A stretch of DNA of 64,000 nucleotides from the NCBI GenBank assembly GCA_026005135.1, contig BPKM01000002.1, positions 62,001 to 126,000 of the forward strand. Direction: 5' to 3'. This DNA is from Leptospiraceae bacterium. GTDB taxonomy: Bacteria > Spirochaetota > Leptospiria > Leptospirales > Leptonemataceae. This document shows, in pieces, positions 27,070 through 34,649 of the stretch (the first letter of the stretch is position 1; the number at the start of each line of letters is the position of its first letter). The position numbers were made by a program, and so were the translations under genes. The notes below the pieces were generated by a model. It did not search any database. It was not told the origin of the DNA and was given only the letters and a program-made list of their open reading frames with translations.

Positions 27070-28854
27070 GTAAGCGCTCAAAGAACACCGTATTATATGC
27101 TTATCCTTATTTGAGATATAAACAAATAACTGTAATTTTTTTAAATCAACTCAGTTTTATAAAAGAGTTCTCTATTTCTTTTTTGTCTATTTTATGGGGT
27201 AATAATTTTAATAATTCTTCATCGCTATTTTTCTCTATAACCTGTTCAAATAAGTATTTTAAATAATGATAAGGCTCTAATTGATTTAATTTTGCTGATT
27301 CAATTATTGTGTATAGAATCGCTGATGTTTGGGCTCCTAATTCTGTTCCAGAAAATAACCAGTTTTTCCTACCTATAACAAAGGGGCGAATCGCATTCTC
27401 TACTAAATTGTTATCTAAGGGTATCGATGGATTATCAAGGAATCGAATTAACTTCTCCCATTGATGGAATAAATAATAATAAGCTTTACCTGATTGAGTA
27501 AAACGATTTTGTAAAGGTAATTGTTCTTTTAACAATTTATGAATCTCATCTATGATTTTTTTAGAACGATTTTGTCTTATAGAAATTTTTTCTTCTAAAG
27601 ACAAAGCTTTAATTTCTTCTTCTATTGTATATAACTTCCCTATCAAATAAAGCATTTTTTCTATATCTGGACGAGAAGAAACTTTCTTTGCTTCTATAAA
27701 ATTCCTTCTTGCATGTGCCCAACACCCTGCATGGGTTATATTTAATTCCTTCAAATGACTTTCATAACTTTTAAAACCATCTGTCACTACTGCATTTTTA
27801 TAATCTTTTAATACCTTTTTTAAAAAATCTGCACTCCTGCTTTTTCTATAATAAAATATTACTATAGGATTTTCTGAGGTTAAAGTCCTCATTACCCACA
27901 TATAGGAATTTCTGCTTCCACTACTTCTCTGATTCTCTAATACCTTTAAACCTGTTTCGTCTATACCTATACAAGATGATTTTAATGCCTCTTTCACTAA
28001 CAAACGATAAAAACGTCTTAATTTTATCCCTGTTTTTTGTGCCCATATACACATTGTATTTCGGGGTATTTCTATCCCATACCTTTCAAATATCTTCTCC
28101 ATCCGATAAAATGGCAAACCATCATTAAATTTGGATACCAATAAAAAGGCAAGTAAGGATTCTGATGCATACGATTTAGGTAAAAATTGTTTTATTGGCT
28201 CACCACTTACTATTTCTACCCTCTGATTCTGAGAACATTTCTTACAAACTCTTTTAATTGTTATATGTCTATCTATATAAAACTCTAACGGAATCACCTG
28301 TAAAATATCTTTCGTCTCTCTACCTATTTCTTCCCTTTTATTACCACAATTACAAACCTGATTCTCTTCTGGGTCATGAATAATTTCTCTTACTGGTATA
28401 TCCAAATCTTTTATCTTTCTTTGTTTTTTCTTCTTTCTCTTATAAAATGATACCTCAGTAAATTCTAAAGATTCTTTTTTTGATTCCTCTATCGTATCTT
28501 CTATCTCATTAAACAATAAACTATATTGATAATCTTTCTCTCTCCATTTCTCTGATTTTTTACCATATAACCTATATTTCTGAGCTATAATAAATTCTTC
28601 TCTTAATTTTAATTGTTTCTTTAAGTATTCTATTTCTTTATCTTTTATTGTGATTTCCTGAGATTTAGCATCAAGTTTTTGATTTAATTGCTCATTGATA
28701 TTCTCTAAATATTCTATATAAGCTAAACAATCTTCTATACTTTGAAAATTTTTAATTGTTTTCATTATGAATTTATTTTCGTACAATTCTCGTTAAACTT
28801 ATAGTTAATTATAAATAAAAAATTATAATATCACGTCCTTTATTGAGCGCTTAC
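27070..28854 (-). mobile_element. IS66-family insertion sequence
   Basis: A 1785-bp element with terminal inverted repeats GTAAGCGCTCAAAGAAC (left) and GTAAGCGCTCAATAAAG (right, read inward). It carries only tnpC; the tnpA and tnpB genes of classical IS66 are absent, as in the ISBst12-type subgroup. The expected 8-bp target duplication is missing; instead 181-bp direct repeats abut both ends. The left end is nearly identical to one end of the DUF1564 cassette at 6520. Confidence 0.92.
27146..28786 (-). CDS. tnpC: IS66-family transposase TnpC
   Basis: A 546-residue DDE transposase that appears intact. It has an N-terminal coiled coil (about 20-75), a zinc-binding CNCGNK domain near 145-150 and CKKCSQ near 175, and the catalytic core. 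D276 is in GIDETGLK, the second aspartate is in VVTDGFKSY, and the glutamate is in LDNNLVENAIRPF. A start at 28765 is also possible. The duplicated host promoter at 28977-29006 points into this gene, which could raise its expression. It is the only transposase here that could move the DUF1564 cassettes in trans. Confidence 0.93.
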   Translation of the reverse strand: MYENKFIMKTIKNFQSIEDCLAYIEYLENINEQLNQKLDAKSQEITIKDKEIEYLKKQLKLREEFIIAQKYRLYGKKSEKWREKDYQYSLLFNEIEDTIEESKKESLEFTEVSFYKRKKKKQRKIKDLDIPVREIIHDPEENQVCNCGNKREEIGRETKDILQVIPLEFYIDRHITIKRVCKKCSQNQRVEIVSGEPIKQFLPKSYASESLLAFLLVSKFNDGLPFYRMEKIFERYGIEIPRNTMCIWAQKTGIKLRRFYRLLVKEALKSSCIGIDETGLKVLENQRSSGSRNSYMWVMRTLTSENPIVIFYYRKSRSADFLKKVLKDYKNAVVTDGFKSYESHLKELNITHAGCWAHARRNFIEAKKVSSRPDIEKMLYLIGKLYTIEEEIKALSLEEKISIRQNRSKKIIDEIHKLLKEQLPLQNRFTQSGKAYYYLFHQWEKLIRFLDNPSIPLDNNLVENAIRPFVIGRKNWLFSGTELGAQTSAILYTIIESAKLNQLEPYHYLKYLFEQVIEKNSDEELLKLLPHKIDKKEIENSFIKLS

Positions 28855-28942
28855 CTTTTTTATTAGTTTTAGAAACTAAAAATTCATCTTCTATATATTG
28901 TAATATCTGCCTATAATGCTGGCCCTCTATAAATTCTACCAT
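28855..28942 (-). pseudogene. 5' fragment of the PAS-cyclase gene
   Basis: The first 29 codons of the cyclase, starting at the ATG at 28942 and cut by the IS66 end at 28854. It is part of the right 181-bp repeat and cannot make a working product. Confidence 0.9.
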
Positions 28943-29035
28943 AATATATCTCCATTACTATTTTTATATATTTTTTATAATAAATTTTACAAATATTTTA
29001 AGTCAACTTTAGCATAATTATTTGACGAGAATTTT
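28855..29035. repeat. Right 181-bp direct repeat flanking IS66
   Basis: A copy of 26889-27069 with one base difference. It carries a second copy of the cyclase promoter facing the transposase gene. The unique sequence just to its right ends in the dnaJ-like gene. Confidence 0.95.
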
Positions 29036-29064
29036 TGAAAAGGTATAAAAATTTTTTTATAACG

Positions 29065-29688
29065 TTATAACGTCATTTTTGCATGTTGCATTAATTCCTG
29101 GATTTGTTCTAAACGCTGTTTACACTTAAAAGTAAAAGATGGATGTTTTACCATTACACTTCTATATATAATCTGAACCTGCGATAGATTTTTTATTAAT
29201 TCCAAAGAGCGATATTTAATAGGACGTCCTTTTTGTGAATTAAATTTTTGCATAACATTATGAAAAGCTCTTTCTGCTCTTTCAAAATCATTCCAGGCTT
29301 CATCACTATGAATTTCTTCATTTTGTTTATAATAACGTTTGGTTTTTACTGATATTTCTATTTCATCCAATCCATATTGATTTAAAATCTCATTGATTAT
29401 ATTTAAGATATGTGGGTCATGAGCAAAGATTCTACTTAAAAAGTCTTTAAAAATTTCTTTATTGGTATAATCATTTTTTATTTTTCGAGATGTCTTTTGA
29501 TTATGATTTACTGGAACCCCATCTTTTAATTTTTCGTATGCTTCTATAAGCAATTTTGTTTTTTCGCTATCGCCACCACGATCGGGATGGCATTCTTTAA
29601 TTTTTTCTCGGAAAGCAGCCTTTACAATTTCTGCGGAATCTCCCGGTTTTACACCTAATAGTTTACAATATTTTTCTATTTCCATCAT
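29065..29688 (-). CDS. J-domain protein
   Basis: A 207-residue protein. Residues 4-55 form a J domain with the essential HPD motif in ECHPDRGGD, which stimulates the ATPase of an Hsp70 partner. The rest (60-207) is helical without zinc fingers or the DnaJ C-terminal domain, so it is a specialised J protein and not the main DnaJ. Its ATG overlaps the stop of the phospholipase C-like gene (four bases), so they are coupled. Confidence 0.88.
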   Translation of the reverse strand: MMEIEKYCKLLGVKPGDSAEIVKAAFREKIKECHPDRGGDSEKTKLLIEAYEKLKDGVPVNHNQKTSRKIKNDYTNKEIFKDFLSRIFAHDPHILNIINEILNQYGLDEIEISVKTKRYYKQNEEIHSDEAWNDFERAERAFHNVMQKFNSQKGRPIKYRSLELIKNLSQVQIIYRSVMVKHPSFTFKCKQRLEQIQELMQHAKMTL

Positions 29689-30995
29689 AATTCTTTTTGA
29701 TGTAAATCTAACACAGCAAAACGAGTAATCTGCCCAGTATTCTGAAAGTCTTTATCTGTTTCTTGTAATAAGAGATTTTTTTTATTTTCTGATAATTGCG
29801 TTATTACATTTGTAATTTTATATTCTGGATCTCGTTCTAAATCATATCCAGGGTCTTGAGTATATTTATATCCAAATATTTCCTGTATATTTTTATCTAA
29901 TTGATAGGCATGATCCGAAGAATATTTAGTTAAATCATAAATTACTTTATAATAATCTGGATTTTTGAGATATTTTTTATAGTCTTCAAAAATTATAGGA
30001 TTTTTTCTTAAAGCATAACATAAACTATCTGTAATAGAGTCTGGTTCTGTAAGAGATTTTTCTAAATAAACAGAAACAAAATCCTCGTATATAAAATGTT
30101 TATTTTTTAATAATTGAGTAGTTCTTTGCTGAAAACCTTTTTTATCCCAGCTGAAAATATACTTTGTATAATACCAGAAATTTGCTTCTGGCACAGCCTT
30201 AGCATGATATGGTTGAGCTAAATCCTGATAATAATGAATTGCCCATGCTAAAAATCGATGTGCCCAGTATTCATGTCCTGTTTCTTTTGCAAATTTAGCC
30301 AATTTTGTAAATAATACAATTCTTTCTATCGTCATTCCTTCTAATAAATAAGGAGCAGAAACTTGTACAATCCATGGTTCATGCATAAATAACATATGAA
30401 AGGGTGCTTTACTACTTTCTCCTTCGGGTTCTCCATAAGGTTGCTCTCCATATCCATATTCTTTTATTTCCCATAAATGATGATCCATTATCCAATCTGG
30501 TTCATCTGCAAATGTAACTAAAATGGAACGTAAACTTACTTTTTTTCCTTTTACATCTTCGAACTGGAAAAAAAATCCCACATCCTTATAATAAGGATAA
30601 ACTTCTTTAATAGGAACAACTTTATATTTTGGTTTTTGTCCAGGTAAAACCCGATTTACTAATAAAAATCTTGCTTTAGGATTTAATCGAGCAGAACGTA
30701 AAAAAGCCTGTAAATCTGCTTTTTCTTTATCAAAAGGATTCTTTAAATAATCTGGATTCATTCTTTTGGGATTAAATTTATAATGCCATTCGTAATATTC
30801 TTTAAATAATTGATATAAACCTTCTCTTTCTTTTTTGATAAAATCTTCTAATTCTTCAGTTGGCACTTCTTTATCAAGAAAAGCCATATCTGGATGTTCT
30901 AATGATCTTAATGTTATTAAATAATGACTACCCCAACTCCATAAATGAGTTAATAATAGAAAATTTAAAAGTAAAAATGTAATTTTTTTAAACAT
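29685..30995 (-). CDS. Zinc-dependent phospholipase C/S1-P1 nuclease-like secreted protein
   Basis: A 436-residue exported protein. The signal peptide ends just before W-S-W-G-S-H; in this fold the mature N-terminal tryptophan and a nearby histidine bind zinc, and WGSHYL fits that. The second zinc cluster is AIHYYQDLAQPYHAK near 250-264, typical of the family (HxxxD with following H). GHEYWAHRFLAWA supplies further ligands. It may cleave phospholipids or nucleic acids outside the cell. It is larger than Bacillus phospholipase C, with extra N-terminal segments. It is coupled to the J-domain gene. Confidence 0.7.
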   Translation of the reverse strand: MFKKITFLLLNFLLLTHLWSWGSHYLITLRSLEHPDMAFLDKEVPTEELEDFIKKEREGLYQLFKEYYEWHYKFNPKRMNPDYLKNPFDKEKADLQAFLRSARLNPKARFLLVNRVLPGQKPKYKVVPIKEVYPYYKDVGFFFQFEDVKGKKVSLRSILVTFADEPDWIMDHHLWEIKEYGYGEQPYGEPEGESSKAPFHMLFMHEPWIVQVSAPYLLEGMTIERIVLFTKLAKFAKETGHEYWAHRFLAWAIHYYQDLAQPYHAKAVPEANFWYYTKYIFSWDKKGFQQRTTQLLKNKHFIYEDFVSVYLEKSLTEPDSITDSLCYALRKNPIIFEDYKKYLKNPDYYKVIYDLTKYSSDHAYQLDKNIQEIFGYKYTQDPGYDLERDPEYKITNVITQLSENKKNLLLQETDKDFQNTGQITRFAVLDLHQKEL

Positions 30996-31015
30996 GTTAA
31001 TCCCCCATTAATAAT

Positions 31016-31447
31016 TTAAATTTTTCTTCTCGTTTTTTGTTTTAAAGGATTTTGTCCTATTTTGTAAAAAAAATGAAAGCTCAAATATAAGACAATAAAA
31101 AATATTAAAAAAGAAATCCAGCCTATTAAGAAAGCAATTAAAGCATGATTATCTATTTTTGTTAAAAGAAATTGATAACCCGAAAAGAATAAAAAACCAA
31201 TAAAGAAAAAAATAAAATAAAAAGAAATCAAAAAAAATAATAAACCTAAAATAAAATATTTAACTCTATATCGAATTTGTAAAGATATATAATTCTTTAC
31301 ATTCTGATAATAAACCGATGGTTCTAAAAATACTGCTAAGAAATTATCTACAAAATTCTGAATTAAAGGTAAATACCGATCCCTTTCTTTTATATATTTT
31401 GTTCGGGATCGTTCGTAATTTTCTCTAAAATATTCAGAATCTTTCAT
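31016..31447 (-). CDS. Two-helix membrane protein (holin-X-like)
   Basis: A 143-residue protein with a charged N-terminal helix and two long transmembrane segments (about 63-87 and 99-125), then a basic tail KQKTRRKI. The pattern resembles the putative Holin-X/DUF1469 family that often sits next to DUF883-type genes. It lies 18 bases after such a gene. Its role is unknown, perhaps envelope stress; phage lysis is unlikely since no phage genes are near. Confidence 0.55.
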   Translation of the reverse strand: MKDSEYFRENYERSRTKYIKERDRYLPLIQNFVDNFLAVFLEPSVYYQNVKNYISLQIRYRVKYFILGLLFFLISFYFIFFFIGFLFFSGYQFLLTKIDNHALIAFLIGWISFLIFFIVLYLSFHFFYKIGQNPLKQKTRRKI

Positions 31448-31465
31448 AAAGATTAGTTTTAAATT

Positions 31466-31747
31466 TTATCGTTTTCCACCTCGAATTAAAATTCCCAAAA
31501 TAAAACCAATACTTAAACCTAATGCTCCAGCTATAATACTGGCTCTTTGGGGATTTTCTTTTATATATCGGGATAAAGAATCAAAAAATTCTTCTGCTCC
31601 TTCTCCATATACTTGCATTTTCTCTTTTATATGTATCCATTCTTCGCCTGCTTTTCCTTTTAAAGCTTCGTACTTTTGTTTTAAATCTTCGTATTTTTGT
31701 TTTAATACTGAAACTTCTTCCTGAGAAATATTTTGTGTTTCTTCCAT
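31466..31747 (-). CDS. DUF883/YqjD-like membrane-anchored coiled-coil protein
   Basis: A 93-residue protein with a long coiled coil (about 8-50, including the repeated LKQKYEDLKQKYEALKG), then NPQRASIIAGALGLSIGFILG and the basic end RGGKR. This is the layout of the ElaB/YqjD/DUF883 family, C-tail-anchored inner-membrane proteins that can bind ribosomes in stationary phase. A perfect AGGAGG precedes the ATG. It forms an operon with the holin-X-like gene. Confidence 0.7.
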   Translation of the reverse strand: MEETQNISQEEVSVLKQKYEDLKQKYEALKGKAGEEWIHIKEKMQVYGEGAEEFFDSLSRYIKENPQRASIIAGALGLSIGFILGILIRGGKR

Positions 31748-31899
31748 ATAACACCTCCTATAATGTTTATTAAAGATAATAATATTAATTATTCAACTAA
31801 TTTCAAGTAAAAAATGATTTTCTAATATAAAAATATTTAAATTTTACCGAACGTATTAATAATACAACAATTTTGTTATAAAATTTATAATCTAAAAAT

Positions 31900-32587
31900 G
31901 TAAGCAATCAATGATTGCAATATAATCTATAGTTCCTATTAATTTTGCTTCTAACTTGTTATTTTATAATAAAAAAATTTGATTTTCTTATGTTTTTTTA
32001 GTAAGATTTTTAACAAAAATTAGACTATTATATTGATGGCTACATATACAAGAAAAAATATCCAAAGTCCTAACGAAGAGTTAGAATCATCAAGCAATAC
32101 AGTAATTTTACACTTTATGATTTATATTCCATATAAAGATGATTTGCAGGATTTAAGAAATAATCATTCCAGCTATTCGGATATGTTTTTGTTTTTAATT
32201 TCTAAATACATTGAAAGACTAAAAAAATTAGCAAATCAAAAGAAAACCAGTAAAAAAATCTATCAGATAATATGTAATGATTATGAACATTATTCTATAA
32301 GAGTAAGTCAGAATATTCATCAATTATTAAAAGATATATCCGAGATGACGGGTTATAGTATAAGTCATATTATAAGGCTACTGATAGAATGGGAATGTTA
32401 TAGAAGGTTTGATAATAAGGTATCTTTATTAAGGGTTCCGCTTAGGGAAATTGGTCGTGAATTTGTAACAAGTATTACAGAAATCAGGATAGAGCATCGA
32501 TTTTACAGGGCAAGGGAGCTTGTAGAAGAAGACGTCGAAATATTATGTGCTTAAAATAATTTACGAAAATATAAATTGATTAATTAC
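31900..32587 (+). mobile_element. 688-bp cassette with IS66-like ends carrying a DUF1564-like gene (copy 2)
   Basis: The left end is GTAAGCAATCAATG and the right end, read inward, is GTAATTAATCAATTT. The whole unit aligns with copy 1 (5832-6520) from end to end, in the opposite orientation. The terminal bases have drifted more than in copy 1, and the flanking 8-mers (CTAAAAAT, TAAAAAAT) match imperfectly. This suggests an older insertion. GCAATCA and TGATTGC form a palindrome at 31904-31918. Confidence 0.8.
32036..32554 (+). CDS. DUF1564-like putative DNA-binding protein (cassette copy 2)
   Basis: A 172-residue product about 93% identical to the protein at 5865-6383. Differences such as ESTNTT to SSSNTV and REIGSE to REIGRE are scattered, and no stop or frameshift has appeared. 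That is expected if the protein is useful to the cassette or the host. The core HYSIRVSQNIHQLLKD and TGYSISHIIRLLIEWE is unchanged. The start at 32036 uses ATG instead of the preceding in-frame TTG. Confidence 0.65.
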   Translation: MATYTRKNIQSPNEELESSSNTVILHFMIYIPYKDDLQDLRNNHSSYSDMFLFLISKYIERLKKLANQKKTSKKIYQIICNDYEHYSIRVSQNIHQLLKDISEMTGYSISHIIRLLIEWECYRRFDNKVSLLRVPLREIGREFVTSITEIRIEHRFYRARELVEEDVEILCA

Positions 32588-32623
32588 TAAAAAATTATTA
32601 AAATAAATCTTAGGTTTTTTAAT

Positions 32624-33331
32624 TTACTCCATATTTTTTAAAATTAATTCATAAGCAGGAATATCTTTTTTTAACCATTCAAATAAAGTTATGTATTTTT
32701 CTTTTTCTGATAATTGCCATTTGATTTTTGATTTTCGTAATCTTTGCATTAAAGTAAAAATAGTAATTGCACATGCTACGGAAATATTATAGCTCTCTAC
32801 AAATCCAAACATAGGAATTTGTATAAAATCATCGAGATAATCTATTGCAACAGAGCTTAATCCATCTTTTTCGGAACCAAATACTAATGCTAAAGGTTGA
32901 TTTATATCAACTTCTAACAGGGAATGATTATTTTTTCCTTTTATTGGATAAGCACTCATACCATATATTTTATAGTTTTTTTGTTTAAGTTCATCAAAAC
33001 AATAAATTGTTGGATCACTATTATATATTTTTTGATTATATCTATACAATGTTAACCATTTTCCACTTCCCATTGAAACACCCTCTTTTGTAGAAAAAAT
33101 ATTTTTTCTTTCTATAATATAGATATCTTGAATACCATTTGCATCACAAGAACGAAGGCAGGCAGATCCATTATGAGGATCATAAATATCTTCTAAGACT
33201 ACTGTTATATATTTTGTTCGATTTTTAACAACATTTAAAAAACGTTCTTTTCTATGTTCTGTTAAAAAATCTAATAAATAATGAACTTCTTTTTTAATTT
33301 TTTCCACATTTATGTTTCGATAAGAAAACAT
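32624..33331 (-). CDS. SpoU/TrmH-family RNA 2'-O-methyltransferase
   Basis: A 235-residue SPOUT methyltransferase with the deep trefoil knot motifs: LEDIYDPHNGSACLRSCDANG (motif 1, near 45-65), LVFGSEKDGLS (motif 2, near 155-165) and IPMFGFVESYNISVACAI (motif 3, near 175-192). The set matches TrmH, which methylates G18 of tRNA, better than RlmB. A C-terminal helix follows. It is divergent from, and slightly overlapping upstream of, the ParB-domain gene. Confidence 0.9.
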   Translation of the reverse strand: MFSYRNINVEKIKKEVHYLLDFLTEHRKERFLNVVKNRTKYITVVLEDIYDPHNGSACLRSCDANGIQDIYIIERKNIFSTKEGVSMGSGKWLTLYRYNQKIYNSDPTIYCFDELKQKNYKIYGMSAYPIKGKNNHSLLEVDINQPLALVFGSEKDGLSSVAIDYLDDFIQIPMFGFVESYNISVACAITIFTLMQRLRKSKIKWQLSEKEKYITLFEWLKKDIPAYELILKNME

Positions 33332-33403
33332 AGTATTACAAATTTAAATTATTTTGTGTATTTTTGTTTGCAAGTTGAATTTATTCCTGTATACTGGTAC
33401 TAT

Positions 33404-33796
33404 ATGCAAATCCCTTTAAAAGATATTAAAATACCTCCACGAATAAGAAATAGAAAGGTAGAAGTAGATGATTTAGTTGAATCTATGTCTGAATTTGGCC
33501 AATTACAACCTATTTTAATTAATCAAGATTATGAACTTTTAGCTGGATACAGACGTTATAAAGCAGCAAAGAAATTAGGCTGGCAAACCATTGATGCAAA
33601 AATCATAGACGTTAAAGATAAAAAGAAACGTATTTTAATCGAATTAGAAGAAAATCAGGCAAGAAGAAATTTTACAGCAGAAGAAATAGAAAAAGCAAAA
33701 AAGATCTTATCAAAATATAATAAAAAAGGCTTTTTTTATGAGCTATGGCTAAGCATCATTGAATTTTTCCAGAAACTATTCTGGTTCTGGAAGTAA
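33404..33796 (+). CDS. Small ParB/Srx-domain protein
   Basis: A 130-residue protein. The start at 33404 (MQIPLKDIKIPPRIR) matches the family; the longer upstream frame overlaps the methyltransferase start. Residues 3-90 form a ParB N-terminal domain with FGQLQPILIN, LLAGYRRYKAAKKLGW and ELEENQARRNFTAEE. The GxRRxxA box binds CTP or nucleotide in ParB proteins. There is no helix-turn-helix, so this is not a full partition protein. It ends with a tryptophan- and phenylalanine-rich tail, which may contact membrane. Confidence 0.8.
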   Translation: MQIPLKDIKIPPRIRNRKVEVDDLVESMSEFGQLQPILINQDYELLAGYRRYKAAKKLGWQTIDAKIIDVKDKKKRILIELEENQARRNFTAEEIEKAKKILSKYNKKGFFYELWLSIIEFFQKLFWFWK

Positions 33797-33824
33797 GATA
33801 ATTTTTATTTATTATGAGCTTAAT

Positions 33825-34571
33825 CTATATTATCATTCCTTCTTTTCGCTGTATATTTTCCATTATTTCGCGAGAACGATTAACAATATATTCTATTGCC
33901 TGTTCTTCTTTAAGATGTATAAAATCTTTTTGTGGTATAGGATCAGAAAATACTACTTTAACTTTTTTATATTGTGCTCTTAGAGGAATTTTTACTACTT
34001 CTTCTGGTAATCCCATTGCCTGTCTTATAGCTGGTGGTAAGGGTATCGCAGTAATTTCTTCTTCTATAGGTATAATAACAAATGGTATAATGGGTACTTT
34101 AGCTCTATAAGCAAATATAGCAAATCCTTTATGGAAAGGAACCATAGGTGCAGAAAAATCATTCTGTACCATATAATCATGGCCTTCGGGAAATATTCCT
34201 AAGATTTCGCCCTTTTTTAAAACAGATATAATTTTTTTAATAGATGCAACACTAACATTACCATGTATATCCATAGGAATTACACCAGTATTCTCTATTA
34301 ATGTTTCGAATACAGGAATTTTTTTTGTATATTCTGCTGCAATCCAGGAAATATAATAGGGAACAATTGATGCGATAATAAAAGGATCCATATCAGAACG
34401 ATGGTTTCCTATAATGATTCTTCCCCCAGACGAAGGAATTTTTTCTATACCTTCGTGTTTTATATCTACAATAATATTTAAAATAGGACTTAATAAAACT
34501 TTTAAACCCTGAAAAATATCTTTTTCATTCCAATTTACAAAAGGAAATTTTTTATTAAGATGGTCTGCCAT
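33825..34571 (-). CDS. plsC: 1-acyl-sn-glycerol-3-phosphate acyltransferase-like protein
   Basis: A 248-residue PlsC-family acyltransferase of phospholipid synthesis. The catalytic NHRSDMD box (H-x4-D) is near 55-61, the glycerol-phosphate box GVIPMD near 94-99, and FPEGHDY near 126-132. A weakly hydrophobic N-terminus could attach to the inner membrane. It is convergent with the ParB-domain gene. The exact acyl acceptor is inferred from the family. Confidence 0.87.
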   Translation of the reverse strand: MADHLNKKFPFVNWNEKDIFQGLKVLLSPILNIIVDIKHEGIEKIPSSGGRIIIGNHRSDMDPFIIASIVPYYISWIAAEYTKKIPVFETLIENTGVIPMDIHGNVSVASIKKIISVLKKGEILGIFPEGHDYMVQNDFSAPMVPFHKGFAIFAYRAKVPIIPFVIIPIEEEITAIPLPPAIRQAMGLPEEVVKIPLRAQYKKVKVVFSDPIPQKDFIHLKEEQAIEYIVNRSREIMENIQRKEGMII

Positions 34572-34649
34572 AAACTCTTGATATCTGAAAAATTAATTCT
34601 GTCAATTTTTATTTGTCATATTGTCTTTTATAAAAAAAAGTAACGTTTT

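Noticed and set aside
27062-28862. An 8-bp target duplication for IS66
   Set aside because: The bases next to the two ends are AGAATTTT and CTTTTTTA, which do not match.
31016-31747. A phage lysis cassette
   Set aside because: The two small membrane genes match housekeeping DUF883/holin-X-like pairs and no phage structural or endolysin genes are near.
5832-32587. The two inverted cassettes as ends of one 26-kb composite transposon
   Set aside because: Copy 1 has its own 8-bp target duplication immediately at both ends, and the DNA between the copies is core metabolism such as tpiA, gltA and cysK.
33281-33403. N-terminal extension of the ParB-domain protein
   Set aside because: The extra 41 residues overlap the divergent methyltransferase start and look like translated AT-rich leader; the ATG at 33404 matches the domain start.
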